Shown piece by piece: positions 40,431 through 50,544 of a DNA stretch of 64,000 nt; within the stretch, counting starts at the first letter, position 1; every line of letters begins with the position of its first letter. This DNA comes from Brachymonas denitrificans (GTDB taxonomy: Bacteria > Pseudomonadota > Gammaproteobacteria > Burkholderiales > Burkholderiaceae_C). The stretch spans positions 573,001-637,000 of the forward strand of contig NZ_CAJQUA010000001.1 in the NCBI RefSeq assembly GCF_907163135.1, written 5' to 3'. Position numbers and translations under genes: made by a program. Below the pieces are notes generated by a model that saw nothing but the letters and a program-made list of their open reading frames with translations, was not told where the DNA came from and searched no databases.

Positions 40431-41261
40431 TCAGTAGTCGCGATCCGGCATGACCTCCTGCAGGATGGTGGTGGCGATTTCCTCGATCGACTTGGTGGTG
40501 GTGGAGAGCCAGCGCACGCCGGCGCGGCGCATCATGGACTCGGCCTCGGCTACCTCGTAGCGGCAATTTTCCAGGCTGGCGTAGCGCGAGCCGGGGCGGC
40601 GCTCGTTGCGGATCTCGCTCAGGCGATCGGGCTGGATGGTCAGGCCGAATAGCTTGGCCTTGAAGGGCAGCAGCGAGGGGGGCAGCTGGCGGCGTTCGAA
40701 ATCTTCCGGAATCAGCGGATAGTTGGACACCTTCAGGCCGTACTGCAGGGCCAGGTACAGCGAGGTGGGCGTCTTGCCGCTGCGGCTGACCCCGATCAGG
40801 ATCACATCCGATTCTTCCAGGCCCTTGTTCATCTGCCCGTCGTCGTGCATCAGGCTGAAGTTGATGGCTTCCATGCGGTCGCGGTAGGCCTGGCTCTTGG
40901 CCACGTCGGAGAAGCGGCCCACGCGGTGGTGCGATTTGATGCCGAGCTCGCGCTCCAGCGGGTTGACGAAAGTGGCGAACATGTCCATCACTACGGCGTG
41001 CGTGTCGGCGTTGATGACGTGCACCACGTCCATGTTGACCAGCGTGGTGAAGACGATGGGCCGCACCCCCTCGTTCTGGGCCACGGTGTTGATCTGCTCG
41101 ACCACCTTGCGCGCCTTCTCCAGGCTGTCGATGAACGGCAGGCGCACGTAGCGCACCGGAATGTCGAATTGCGCCATGATCGACTTGCCGAAGGTTTCGG
41201 CGGTAATGCCGGTGCCGTCGGAGACGAAGAATACGGTGCGGAGGTAGCGGGTGTTGGGCAT
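40431..41261 (-). CDS. ppsR: PEP synthase regulatory kinase/pyrophosphorylase
   Basis: Bifunctional regulator (DUF299) of phosphoenolpyruvate synthase; about 276 residues. N-terminal VFFVSDGTGITAETFGKS, P-loop LIGVSRSGKTPTSLYLA, and the C-terminal EAESMMRRAGVRWLSTTTKS are all conserved. ATG at 41261 follows AGGA; a TTG five codons upstream is possible. Its target gene ppsA, usually adjacent and divergent, is not here; the region upstream instead holds an unrelated minus-strand gene. Confidence 0.93.
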   Translation of the reverse strand: MPNTRYLRTVFFVSDGTGITAETFGKSIMAQFDIPVRYVRLPFIDSLEKARKVVEQINTVAQNEGVRPIVFTTLVNMDVVHVINADTHAVVMDMFATFVNPLERELGIKSHHRVGRFSDVAKSQAYRDRMEAINFSLMHDDGQMNKGLEESDVILIGVSRSGKTPTSLYLALQYGLKVSNYPLIPEDFERRQLPPSLLPFKAKLFGLTIQPDRLSEIRNERRPGSRYASLENCRYEVAEAESMMRRAGVRWLSTTTKSIEEIATTILQEVMPDRDY

Positions 41262-41325
41262 GCGTCGATCCTGCAAGGTGTTTTGCTGCGAGTGTAACGC
41301 GGCGGCGCGGCCCTTTCGGACGGGC

Positions 41326-41916
41326 TCAGTTCAGGTATTTTGGGCGTTCCAGCGCGTGCAGCGAATCGGTCTGGCTGGCCGGTGCAGGCTCGGCGCTGGC
41401 GGTGGCGGCCCGAATGTCCCAGCCCGAGGCCTGGATGGCATCGTCCAGCAGCTTCATGCTGGCATGCAGCGTGGTTTCGTCCATGTCCCACTTGAGCCGG
41501 CGCGCCTGGCTATCGGGGGTGGCCGGTTTATCCACCAGTTCGATGGCGAAGCGGGCCTTCTGGGGCTGGCTGTAGAGATTGACGGTATGCACCAGCAGGG
41601 GGTTGTCGAGGGAGCTCCCGGCCTCGGCATAGGGGCGCGAAAAATCGGCCTTTTCGTTGGCCGCACTGCTGCGCAGGTCGCTCAGCAACTGGCGCGTGTT
41701 GCCGTCGGCCAGCGCCACGCTGGAAGCTGCGGTGCCCTGGGTGGCCTGCACCTTGGCCACGAAATCGGCCACGCTGTTGCGCAGCAGTGGCCACAGCTTG
41801 AGCAGGAGCCGGCGCGTGAGCCACGCGGTTTGTTCGCCGCCTTCACGCAGACTGATGCGCAGCAGGATGCGGTCATCAAGCGGACGGTACTGGAGGCTGA
41901 TCTGATGGACATGCAT
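41326..41916 (-). CDS. Hypothetical protein, 196 aa
   Basis: No family recognised with certainty. It begins MHVHQISLQYRPLDDRILLR and has a mostly soluble alpha/beta composition, with a conserved-looking RISLREGGEQTAWLTRRLLL segment and a Pro/Ala-rich end. No signal peptide or membrane helix is visible. Transcribed divergently from clpB with 119 bp between, so its promoter may overlap the clpB promoter region. Codon use is like its neighbours. Confidence 0.7.
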   Translation of the reverse strand: MHVHQISLQYRPLDDRILLRISLREGGEQTAWLTRRLLLKLWPLLRNSVADFVAKVQATQGTAASSVALADGNTRQLLSDLRSSAANEKADFSRPYAEAGSSLDNPLLVHTVNLYSQPQKARFAIELVDKPATPDSQARRLKWDMDETTLHASMKLLDDAIQASGWDIRAATASAEPAPASQTDSLHALERPKYLN

Positions 41917-41980
41917 GGGCCTATTTTGGCAGGGCTGTGGCGTTTGCGCATCAGGGCTTGCATCCAGTGGTCGCCAGCCC

Positions 41981-42008
41981 TTGAAAGCCCCCGATTGGAA
42001 CGTATATA
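41981..42008 (+). promoter_or_regulatory. Candidate clpB promoter
   Basis: TTGAAA, 16-nt spacer, TATATA, located 28 bp upstream of the clpB ATG. The -35 lies within CCCTTGAAA, which is also the heat-shock (sigma-32) -35 consensus; a CCCCGAT element resembling the sigma-32 -10 is present but too close to pair with it. A strong GGAGG ribosome site follows. Confidence 0.5.
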
Positions 42009-42035
42009 CGTGGGCAATGAAGGAGGATTTTCCTG

Positions 42036-44633
<2,598 letters not shown>

Positions 44634-44658
44634 TGTGCTGAAGCGGTGTTACAGCCGG

Positions 44659-44693
44659 AAGGCCGGGGCAGCAGGGCTGCTCCGGCCTTTTTT
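44659..44693 (+). terminator. Terminator after clpB
   Basis: Inverted repeat AAGGCCGG-GCAGC / GCTGC-CCGGCCTT with one G/T bulge pair, then TTTTTT. Standard intrinsic terminator 26 bp after the clpB stop. Confidence 0.85.
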
Positions 44694-44821
44694 GTGTCGC
44701 ACGCGCAGAGGCATTTGCCTTGCGACGCTTGCATTTTGTTGCAACGCCTCAGCGCGGCGCCGGAACCAGTGGCGGTGGGCTGAATCCATCCTGAAGACAA
44801 CAACGCAACAGGAGCATGAAC

Positions 44822-45394
44822 ATGACCATCCGCTTTCGCAACCCCTTGATCATCGCCGGCGTGGCCGCCGTGCTGACGGCCTGTGCCCAGCCCGGCCAGA
44901 AGACCGAGCCTGCAGCTGCCACGACCCAGCAGGTGAGCGCCCCCGGCATGCGTAGCGCCGATGCCCGCATGCCCAGAATGCAGCGCATGACGCCCGAACA
45001 GCGTCAAGCCTGGTTCCAGCAACGCTTTGTGCGCGAAGCCGAAGTGCTGAAGATCACGCCGGCACAACGTCCCCAATGGGATGCCTACGTGAAGGCGCAT
45101 GAACAGATGCGTGCGAGCAAGCCCATGATGAGTGGCAACCGCGCCGACTGGATGAAGAAGATGCAGGCCATGACGCCTGACCAGCGCGCCCAGCATCAGG
45201 CGGACCAGATGAAGGCCCGCGCTGCCGAGATGGAAAAAATGGCAGTGACCATCCGCAATCTGCGCGCCGTGCTGACTGCAGACCAGCGTGCCCGCTTTGA
45301 CCAGATGCACAGCATGGGTGCCTGGAGGCAGGGTGGCATGCAGAAGCAGCCGGGCCAGCGCATGATGCGCCCGATGATGCAACCGGCACAGTAA
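44822..45394 (+). CDS. Spy/CpxP-like LTXXQ lipoprotein
   Basis: About 190 residues. Signal peptide with lipobox LTAC, a short linker, then a Met/Gln/Arg-rich helical domain with four LTXXQ-like motifs (MTPEQRQAW, ITPAQRPQW, MTPDQRAQH, LTADQRARF). Spy and CpxP are periplasmic chaperones induced by envelope stress; this one is lipid-anchored. ATG at 44822 has the better ribosome-site spacing (AGGAG); the ATG two codons upstream is possible. High Met content (about 10%) is a notable feature. Confidence 0.85.
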   Translation: MTIRFRNPLIIAGVAAVLTACAQPGQKTEPAAATTQQVSAPGMRSADARMPRMQRMTPEQRQAWFQQRFVREAEVLKITPAQRPQWDAYVKAHEQMRASKPMMSGNRADWMKKMQAMTPDQRAQHQADQMKARAAEMEKMAVTIRNLRAVLTADQRARFDQMHSMGAWRQGGMQKQPGQRMMRPMMQPAQ

Positions 45395-45429
45395 GCGGCA
45401 TGCGGCCTTCCTGCAGGAAGGCCGGCAAC

Positions 45430-45459
45430 AAAAAACCGACTCCGTGGAGTCGGTTTTTT
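45430..45459 (+). terminator. Bidirectional terminator between Spy-like and SWIB genes
   Basis: AAAAAACCGACTCC paired with GGAGTCGGTTTTTT around GT; T runs on both strands serve the convergent genes. A second small hairpin (GGCCTTCC/GGAAGGCC) lies just upstream. Confidence 0.9.
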
Positions 45460-45497
45460 CATCCCTGAAGCAGGGCGGCCGAAGCCGCCTCAGGCGA

Positions 45498-45797
45498 TCA
45501 GGACAGGTGCTTGCCGATCAGGCCGGCCATTTCGAACATGGTGACCTGCTTCTTGCCGAACACCTTGGCCAGCTTGTCGTCGGCGTTGATGTTGCGCTTG
45601 TTCTTCTCATCCTGCAGCTTGTTGGCCTTGATGTATTCCCACAGCTTCTTGATGACCTCGGTGCGCGGCAGCGGCTTGCTGCCCACGACGGCACCCAGTT
45701 CTGCGCTGGGGGTCAGCGGCTTCATGAAAGCGGCATTGGGTTCACGTTTCTTGGGAGCAGCGGTCTTGTCGGCAGCGGGTTTCTTTGCAGTAGCCAT
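45498..45797 (-). CDS. SWIB/MDM2 domain protein
   Basis: A 99-residue protein: Lys/Ala-rich N-terminal tail (KKPAADKTAAPKKREP) like those of basic DNA-binding proteins, then a SWIB domain (MKPLTPSAELGAVVGSKPLP, LWEYIKANKLQDEKNKRNIN, FEMAGLIGKHLS). Bacterial SWIB proteins occur in chlamydiae, where they are linked to DNA condensation, and in many betaproteobacteria; the function here is unknown. A 257-bp gap to the next gene on the other strand has no gene. Confidence 0.9.
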   Translation of the reverse strand: MATAKKPAADKTAAPKKREPNAAFMKPLTPSAELGAVVGSKPLPRTEVIKKLWEYIKANKLQDEKNKRNINADDKLAKVFGKKQVTMFEMAGLIGKHLS

Positions 45798-46054
45798 GGT
45801 AGTTTGGTCTCTCGCAGTGGAAAAAATGGAGGGGTGCAGTCAGGCAGGGACTGCAGGTCAGACAATCCTAATGGAGATTGTGGCGATTTCACAAGCTCTG
45901 CAAGCGAGTTTGTGAAAATTTGCGCGCGGATGGGCAGAGGGTTTACCCGCGACTGCCGCTTTTTGGGCCCGAACGCTGCGCGATGGCGTGCGCAGCGCTT
46001 TTCAGGCGACATGGCTTGGGTATCATGCGGCGCATACCGAAAAAGGAGACCCTC

Positions 46055-46555
46055 ATGACCCAGCCCGCTTTTGCCACCTGTGACTTCTGCGATCCGCACC
46101 GCGATGGCGTGCCGCCCGGCTTTGCCGTCTTGCCGCCCGTGTTCCGCAACTTCGCTTCCAGCGAGCCGTTCTGCGGCCAGGTTGTGACGGTGCAGTGCTT
46201 CGAGGACAACACCACGGTCAAGTCCGTGCTGGAAACCGAGGGCAAGGGTCGCGTGCTGGTAGTGGCCGGTGCCGGATCGCTGCGCACGGCGCTGGTTGGC
46301 GGCAATATCGGCCAGCTGGTCGAGAAGAATGGCTGGGCCGGCGTGGTGGTGGATGGCTGCGTGCGTGATGTGCGCGAACTGGCGCCGCTCAAGGTCGGCA
46401 TCCGTGCGCTCGCATCCATGCCCATGCCGCCCATGAAGCGCCAGCAAGGTCTGGTGGATGTGCCAGTGCATGTGCAGGGCGTGGTGGTGCATCCCGGTGA
46501 CTGGCTGTATGCCGATGACGACGGCATCGTGGTGAGTAGCCAGCCCTTGTGCTGA
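46055..46555 (+). CDS. RraA / 4-hydroxy-4-methyl-2-oxoglutarate aldolase family protein
   Basis: 166 residues. The family core ALVGGNIGQLVEKNGWAGVV with DGCVRDVRELAPLKVGIRA shows the Gly-rich loop and the Arg-Asp metal/substrate pair. Members either inhibit RNase E (RraA) or cleave 4-hydroxy-4-methyl-2-oxoglutarate; the sequence does not settle which. ATG chosen after AAAGGAGA. It converges with a DMT-type exporter 5 bp away. Confidence 0.88.
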   Translation: MTQPAFATCDFCDPHRDGVPPGFAVLPPVFRNFASSEPFCGQVVTVQCFEDNTTVKSVLETEGKGRVLVVAGAGSLRTALVGGNIGQLVEKNGWAGVVVDGCVRDVRELAPLKVGIRALASMPMPPMKRQQGLVDVPVHVQGVVVHPGDWLYADDDGIVVSSQPLC

Positions 46556-46560
46556 TCGCC

Positions 46561-47487
46561 TCAGCTTGACACCGGCGGCAAGGCCTGCGGGCGGCCGGGC
46601 AGGGTAGCCATCAGCACGCCAAAAAGGGCGATCGCCAGCGCCAGGCCCTGCATGGCGTTGAGTGTTTCGCCCAGTGCGATCACTCCCGTGGCTGCCGTGC
46701 CGACCGGCAGCATCACCGTGAACACGCCAGCCTGTGATGCCGGAATGGTTTTCAGCCCGGTCATCCACAGCCACACCGTGCCTACGCAGGCCGCCAGCGC
46801 ATAGAACAGCAGCAGCGTCCAGATGCCGGCAGAAACGGCAGCAAAATCGAATTGCCAGGCGGCATACAGCCCAAGCGGCGTGGACAGCGCCAGACCCCAC
46901 AGATTGATCAGGGCCGTGATGCGCTTGGGAGATAGCGAGACCGTGAGCAGCTTGCCGATGATGGAGTAGCTGGCCTCGCACACCACGGCGGCAAACAGCA
47001 GCGCGTAGCCCAGCCAGGAGGACGACTGCGACGTGCTGCCTCCCGGCGAAGCATCGCGGCCCAGGGCGAGCAAGGCCACACCCCCCACCGCACACAGTAC
47101 TGACAGCAAGATGCGCAGGCTCATGCGCTCGCGCAGGATCAGCCAGCCAAGCACGGCCACCACGGCCGGGATCGAGGCCATGATGACGCTGGCTGCGACA
47201 GCGGTGGTGAGCCGCATGCCGGCAATCATGCACAGCGTGAACAGGAAGTTGCCGAAAAAGGACTCGAGAAACAGCAGCCAGCGCGTGCGTGACGTGAGCG
47301 GTGGTTCGTCTGCCGGCTTGCGTAGCCAGTGCAGCATGGCCGCACCGCCGATGCCGAAACGCAGCCAGGCCAGCAGCATCACCGGAAACACCATGGCCAG
47401 CGGTTTGGACAAAGCCACATAGCTGCCCACCAGCGACATGCTGGCAGCCAGGCAGAGCAGGGCGAGGGGGCGGGGGATGCTGTGCAT
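46561..47487 (-). CDS. EamA/DMT-family exporter
   Basis: A 308-residue membrane protein with ten hydrophobic helices in two EamA repeats (first repeat includes MVFPVMLLAWLRFGIGGAAML, second includes FTVMLPVGTAATGVIALGE). Such transporters export amino acids or other metabolites; the substrate is unknown. The long upstream gap (47488-47978) belongs partly to isocitrate lyase regulation. Confidence 0.88.
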   Translation of the reverse strand: MHSIPRPLALLCLAASMSLVGSYVALSKPLAMVFPVMLLAWLRFGIGGAAMLHWLRKPADEPPLTSRTRWLLFLESFFGNFLFTLCMIAGMRLTTAVAASVIMASIPAVVAVLGWLILRERMSLRILLSVLCAVGGVALLALGRDASPGGSTSQSSSWLGYALLFAAVVCEASYSIIGKLLTVSLSPKRITALINLWGLALSTPLGLYAAWQFDFAAVSAGIWTLLLFYALAACVGTVWLWMTGLKTIPASQAGVFTVMLPVGTAATGVIALGETLNAMQGLALAIALFGVLMATLPGRPQALPPVSS

Positions 47488-47780
47488 GCAGTGCGGAATG
47501 CTGGTTCAGATCGGAGATTCGCCATTATCGGCAGGGAAACGGGCCGGCGGCCTGTCGTGCTGGTGTCATCTGCAGCAGGCATGCTGGAGGGAAAAAACGC
47601 TGCCGTTCCTCGGGCGCAGTTGCGAGGCGTGGATCGGCAGCCATTTTCTATTTCCGGAAGATGGTTTTACATTGTGGAAAATTGGCGTGGAAAATCGGAC
47701 TCCGTCTTTTTGCAGAGCGCATAATATTTCCGCATTACGAAATAAATAACGTAAGTGGTTGATTTATAAAGAGCAAAAAT
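47488..47780. other. Non-coding gap between exporter and isocitrate lyase control region
   Basis: No gene is supported here. Base composition becomes AT-rich towards the right. A short direct repeat, TGTGGAAAATTGG / CGTGGAAAATCGG, occurs at about 47674-47700, and a TAATAT stretch could be a -10 element, but no matching -35 is clear. Confidence 0.5.
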
Positions 47781-47840
47781 AACTCTTATATAAGACATAA
47801 GATAGATGACAACTCTTATACAAGACTTATGATAGAGGCC
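47781..47840 (+). repeat. Two tandem 30-bp repeats upstream of aceA
   Basis: Copies at 47781-47810 and 47811-47840. The first 25 bases of each agree at 22 positions, both beginning AACTCTTATA and containing AAGAC then GATAG. The first copy includes the palindrome CTTATATAAG. The second contains the likely -10 element. Placement across the aceA promoter suggests binding sites for a transcription factor controlling the glyoxylate shunt. Confidence 0.75.
47806..47833 (+). promoter_or_regulatory. Candidate aceA promoter
   Basis: ATGACA, 16-nt spacer, TATGAT. The -35 lies at the end of repeat copy 1 and the -10 in repeat copy 2, about 145 bp upstream of the aceA ATG. Confidence 0.5.
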
Positions 47841-47870
47841 ATGCCAGCGAGAAAACGACTGGCGCAGAGA

Positions 47871-47919
47871 GTGCCTCGAGGCACCATGCAAAGAGACAAG
47901 GCAAGGCCCCGCAAGGGCC
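47871..47919 (+). promoter_or_regulatory. Hairpins in aceA 5' leader
   Basis: A 14-bp perfect palindrome GTGCCTCGAGGCAC (47871-47884) and a small hairpin GGCCC-CGCAA-GGGCC (47905-47919) lie in the untranslated leader, which ends with a pyrimidine-rich stretch and GGAGAG before the ATG. Possible RNA-level control or mRNA protection. Confidence 0.4.
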
Positions 47920-47978
47920 GAGTCGCAGCCCGGTAGATTGATTCGCTTTAGACACTTTTTCTTTTCTTGGAGAGCACC

Positions 47979-49295
47979 ATGACCCAACTGACCCGCGAAC
48001 AACAGATCGCCGCCCTGGAAAAAGACTGGGCCGAAAACCCCCGCTGGAAGCTCGTGAAGCGTGGCTACAGCGCCGCTGACGTGGTGCGCCTGCGCGGCAG
48101 CCTGCAGCCCGAGTACACGCTGGCCAAGCGCGGCGCCGAAAAGCTGTGGGAAAAGGTCAACGGCGGTGCCAAGAAGGGGTACGTGAACGCCTTCGGCGCC
48201 ATCACTGCTGGCCAGGCCATGCAGCAGGCCAAGGCCGGTCTGGAAGCCGTGTACCTGTCTGGCTGGCAAGTCGCCGCTGACGGCAACACCTCCGAAACCA
48301 TGTACCCCGACCAATCGCTGTACGCCTACGACTCCGTGCCGACCATGGTTCGCCGCATCAACAACACCTTCAAGCGTGCTGACGAAATCCAGTGGAGCCG
48401 TGGCGTGAACCCCGGTGACGAAGGCTTTGTGGACTACTTCCTGCCGATCGTGGCTGATGCTGAAGCCGGTTTCGGCGGCGTGCTGAACGCCTTCGAACTG
48501 ATGAAGAACATGATTGCCGCTGGCGCTGCCGGCGTGCACTTCGAAGACCAGCTGGCTGCCGTGAAGAAGTGCGGCCACATGGGCGGCAAGGTGCTGGTTC
48601 CTACCCAGGAAGCCATCGAGAAGCTGATCTCTGCCCGTTTCGCAGCCGACGTGATGGGCGTGCCCACCATCGTTCTGGCCCGTACCGATGCTGAAGCAGC
48701 CAACCTGCTGACCAGCGACTACGACGCCAACGACAAGCCGTTCCTGACCGGCGAGCGCACGCAGGAAGGTTTCTACCGCGTGAAGAACGGTCTGGAGCAG
48801 GCCATCAGCCGTGGCGTTGCCTACGCTCCCTACGCTGACTTGGTGTGGTGCGAAACCGGTACGCCGGATCTGGGCTTTGCCCGTGAATTCGCCCAGGCCG
48901 TGCACGCTGCCTGCCCCGGCAAGCTGCTGTCCTACAACTGCTCTCCTTCCTTCAACTGGAAGAAGAACCTGGACGACAAGACGATTGCCGCCTTCCAGGA
49001 CGAGCTGTCCGCACTGGGCTACAAGTACCAGTTCATCACGCTGGCCGGTATCCACATCAACTGGTACAACACCTTCCAGTTTGCCCACGCTTACGCCCGC
49101 GGCGAAGGCATGAAGCACTACACCGAAATGGTGCAGGAGCCGGAATTCAAGGCACGCGAGCAGGGCTACACCTTCGTGTCGCACCAGCAGGAAGTGGGCG
49201 CAGGCTACTTCGACGACGTGACCACCGTCATCCAGGGCGGTTCTTCCAGCGTGAAGGCCCTGACCGGTTCCACGGAAGAAGAGCAGTTCCACTAA
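47979..49295 (+). CDS. aceA: Isocitrate lyase
   Basis: Splits isocitrate into succinate and glyoxylate, the entry to the glyoxylate shunt; 438 residues. The catalytic Cys is in [14 protein letters not shown], substrate contacts in [14 protein letters not shown], and Mg site in [12 protein letters not shown]. Codon use is more biased towards a few synonymous codons (GCT, TCC, CTG) than neighbours, consistent with high expression. Malate synthase is not adjacent. Upstream repeats and hairpins suggest tight regulation. Confidence 0.97.
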   Translation: MTQLTREQQIAALEKDWAENPRWKLVKRGYSAADVVRLRGSLQPEYTLAKRGAEKLWEKVNGGAKKGYVNAFGAITAGQAMQQAKAGLEAVYLSGWQVAADGNTSETMYPDQSLYAYDSVPTMVRRINNTFKRADEIQWSRGVNPGDEGFVDYFLPIVADAEAGFGGVLNAFELMKNMIAAGAAGVHFEDQLAAVKKCGHMGGKVLVPTQEAIEKLISARFAADVMGVPTIVLARTDAEAANLLTSDYDANDKPFLTGERTQEGFYRVKNGLEQAISRGVAYAPYADLVWCETGTPDLGFAREFAQAVHAACPGKLLSYNCSPSFNWKKNLDDKTIAAFQDELSALGYKYQFITLAGIHINWYNTFQFAHAYARGEGMKHYTEMVQEPEFKAREQGYTFVSHQQEVGAGYFDDVTTVIQGGSSSVKALTGSTEEEQFH

Positions 49296-49364
49296 GCCCT
49301 ATGGCGTCAGCACCTGCGCCTTGACAGGCGCAGGGCTGTGCCTGACAAGAGGCGCAAGGAGACG

Positions 49365-49393
49365 AAAGCCACGGCGGGAGCCGTGGCTTTTTT
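49365..49393 (+). terminator. Terminator after aceA
   Basis: AAAGCCACGGC paired with GCCGTGGCTTT around a 4-base loop, then TTT. It ends only 8 bp before the 3' end of the integron integrase gene, so it marks the junction between core chromosome and integron. Confidence 0.9.
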
Positions 49394-49401
49394 ACTGGCT
49401 T

Positions 49402-50403
49402 TTACTGCAGGATATCGAGCGGACTGGAGACTCCGCGGCCGCCCTTGTTGAGCACGTGCGTATAGATCATGGTGGTGGTCACGTCGGCGTGGCCCAGCAG
49501 TTCCTGGACGGTGCGGATGTCGTAACCGGCTTGTAGCAGATGCGTGGCAAAGCTGTGCCGTAATGTGTGCGGCGTAGCAGGTTTTGCAAACCCCGCGGCC
49601 TGAACTGCGCGCTTGAAAGCCCTTTGCAATTGCTTTTCATCGAGATGATGCCGTCGTACTACCCCGCTGCGCGGGTCTGTGGAAAATCCGGCTGCTACAA
49701 AGATGTATTGCCACCCCCATTGGGTGGAGGCGTCTGGATATTTAATGGCCAGAGCATGCGGCAGATGGACGTCTGCCTTGCCGGCAGCCAGATCATCCTG
49801 ATACAGGGCGCGCCGCCATACAAGATGCTGTTGCAGGGCAGGAGCCAGTGTGCGAGGCAGCATGGTGACGCGATCCTTCCCACCTTTGCCATCGCGAACC
49901 AGGATTTCCAGCCGCTCAAAGTCTACGTCTTTGACGCGCAAACGCATGCATTCCATCAGGCGCATGCCGGTGCCATACAGCAATTGGGCCAACAGTAAGG
50001 TTGGCCCCTGCATGCGCGACAACACCGCCTGCACTTCGATCTGTGTGAGCACCACAGGGAGACGGGCCGGACGTTTGGCACGCACCATTTCGTTCATCCA
50101 GGGCAAGGTGCTTTTCAGCACTTCGCGGTAGAGAAAAAGAAGGGCGGAAAGCGCCTGATTTTGCGTGGAGGCGGCCACGTTGCCCTCCACGGACAAATGC
50201 GTGAGAAAAGCTTCGACTTCGGGCGCTCCCATGTCGCGCGGGTGGCGCTTGCCGTGGAACAGGATAAAGCGGCGTACCCACTGGACATACTGCTTTTCGG
50301 TGCGTATGCTGTAGTGCTTAAGTCGCAGCTTTTCGCGCACCTGGTCGAGCAGCTTCGGAGGCTTCAGCTTGTCTACTGTGCTATACACTGTATGCGGGGT
50401 CAT
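49402..50403 (-). CDS. intI: Integron integrase (IntI family tyrosine recombinase)
   Basis: 333 residues, the same size and layout as IntI1. Catalytic residues are intact: Arg148 ([18 protein letters not shown]), His279 and Arg282 ([15 protein letters not shown]), His305 ([11 protein letters not shown]) and nucleophile Tyr314 (IYTH). The IntI-specific insertion that separates integron integrases from other XerC-like enzymes is present (about 212-240, [14 protein letters not shown]). Residues [13 protein letters not shown] match the IntI1 pattern closely. It is divergent from the cassettes with its start near attI, the usual orientation for class 1-like integrases. Probably active. GC content is close to the host's, unlike cassettes 1 and 2. 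Confidence 0.95.
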   Translation of the reverse strand: MTPHTVYSTVDKLKPPKLLDQVREKLRLKHYSIRTEKQYVQWVRRFILFHGKRHPRDMGAPEVEAFLTHLSVEGNVAASTQNQALSALLFLYREVLKSTLPWMNEMVRAKRPARLPVVLTQIEVQAVLSRMQGPTLLLAQLLYGTGMRLMECMRLRVKDVDFERLEILVRDGKGGKDRVTMLPRTLAPALQQHLVWRRALYQDDLAAGKADVHLPHALAIKYPDASTQWGWQYIFVAAGFSTDPRSGVVRRHHLDEKQLQRAFKRAVQAAGFAKPATPHTLRHSFATHLLQAGYDIRTVQELLGHADVTTTMIYTHVLNKGGRGVSSPLDILQ

Positions 50404-50419
50404 ATCTGGGGCTATGTTG

Positions 50420-50447
50420 TTGATCTGCGATCAAATTTTAGTACTAT
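50420..50447 (+). promoter_or_regulatory. Candidate cassette promoter Pc
   Basis: TTGATC, 16-nt spacer, TACTAT, reading towards the cassettes and lying just upstream of the intI start, where Pc is found in several integron classes. The -35 is one arm of an inverted repeat TTGATC-TGC-GATCAA (50420-50434) that could be an operator shared with intI. Confidence 0.55.
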
Positions 50448-50473
50448 GTGACTAGTTTTCAATGAATTATAGA

Positions 50474-50499
50474 AGTATGCACCGTTTGAGGTGCATACT
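50474..50499. repeat. Perfect 10-bp palindrome beside attI
   Basis: AGTATGCACC and GGTGCATACT are exact inverted repeats around GTTTGA, ending 5 bp before the attI crossover box. Could be an additional integrase-binding structure, a regulator site, or an RNA hairpin at the 5' end of the cassette transcript. No T run follows, so it is not a standard terminator. Confidence 0.7.
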
Positions 50500-50503
50500 G
50501 AAC

Positions 50504-50510
50504 GTTAGCA
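50504..50510 (+). other. attI crossover box
   Basis: GTTAGCA at the junction of attI and cassette 1. Its complement TGCTAAC is the left box of attC1, which is the signature expected if cassette 1 was inserted here by cleavage after the G. The full attI, including any integrase-binding repeats, probably spans about 50450-50510. Confidence 0.75.
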
Positions 50511-50544
50511 CTATCAACCGAATTAAGAACAGTCAGGAAGAAAT

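Noticed and set aside
41979..42000. Full sigma-32 promoter before clpB
   Set aside because: CCCTTGAAA fits the heat-shock -35 but the only CCCCAT-like element is directly adjacent, without the usual 13-15 nt spacer.
50375..50403. Possible LexA box over the intI start
   Set aside because: The stretch CTGTGCTATACACTGT has one CTGT half-site but the second half is CTGT, not ACAG, so it is a direct and not an inverted repeat. SOS control as in other integrons cannot be claimed.
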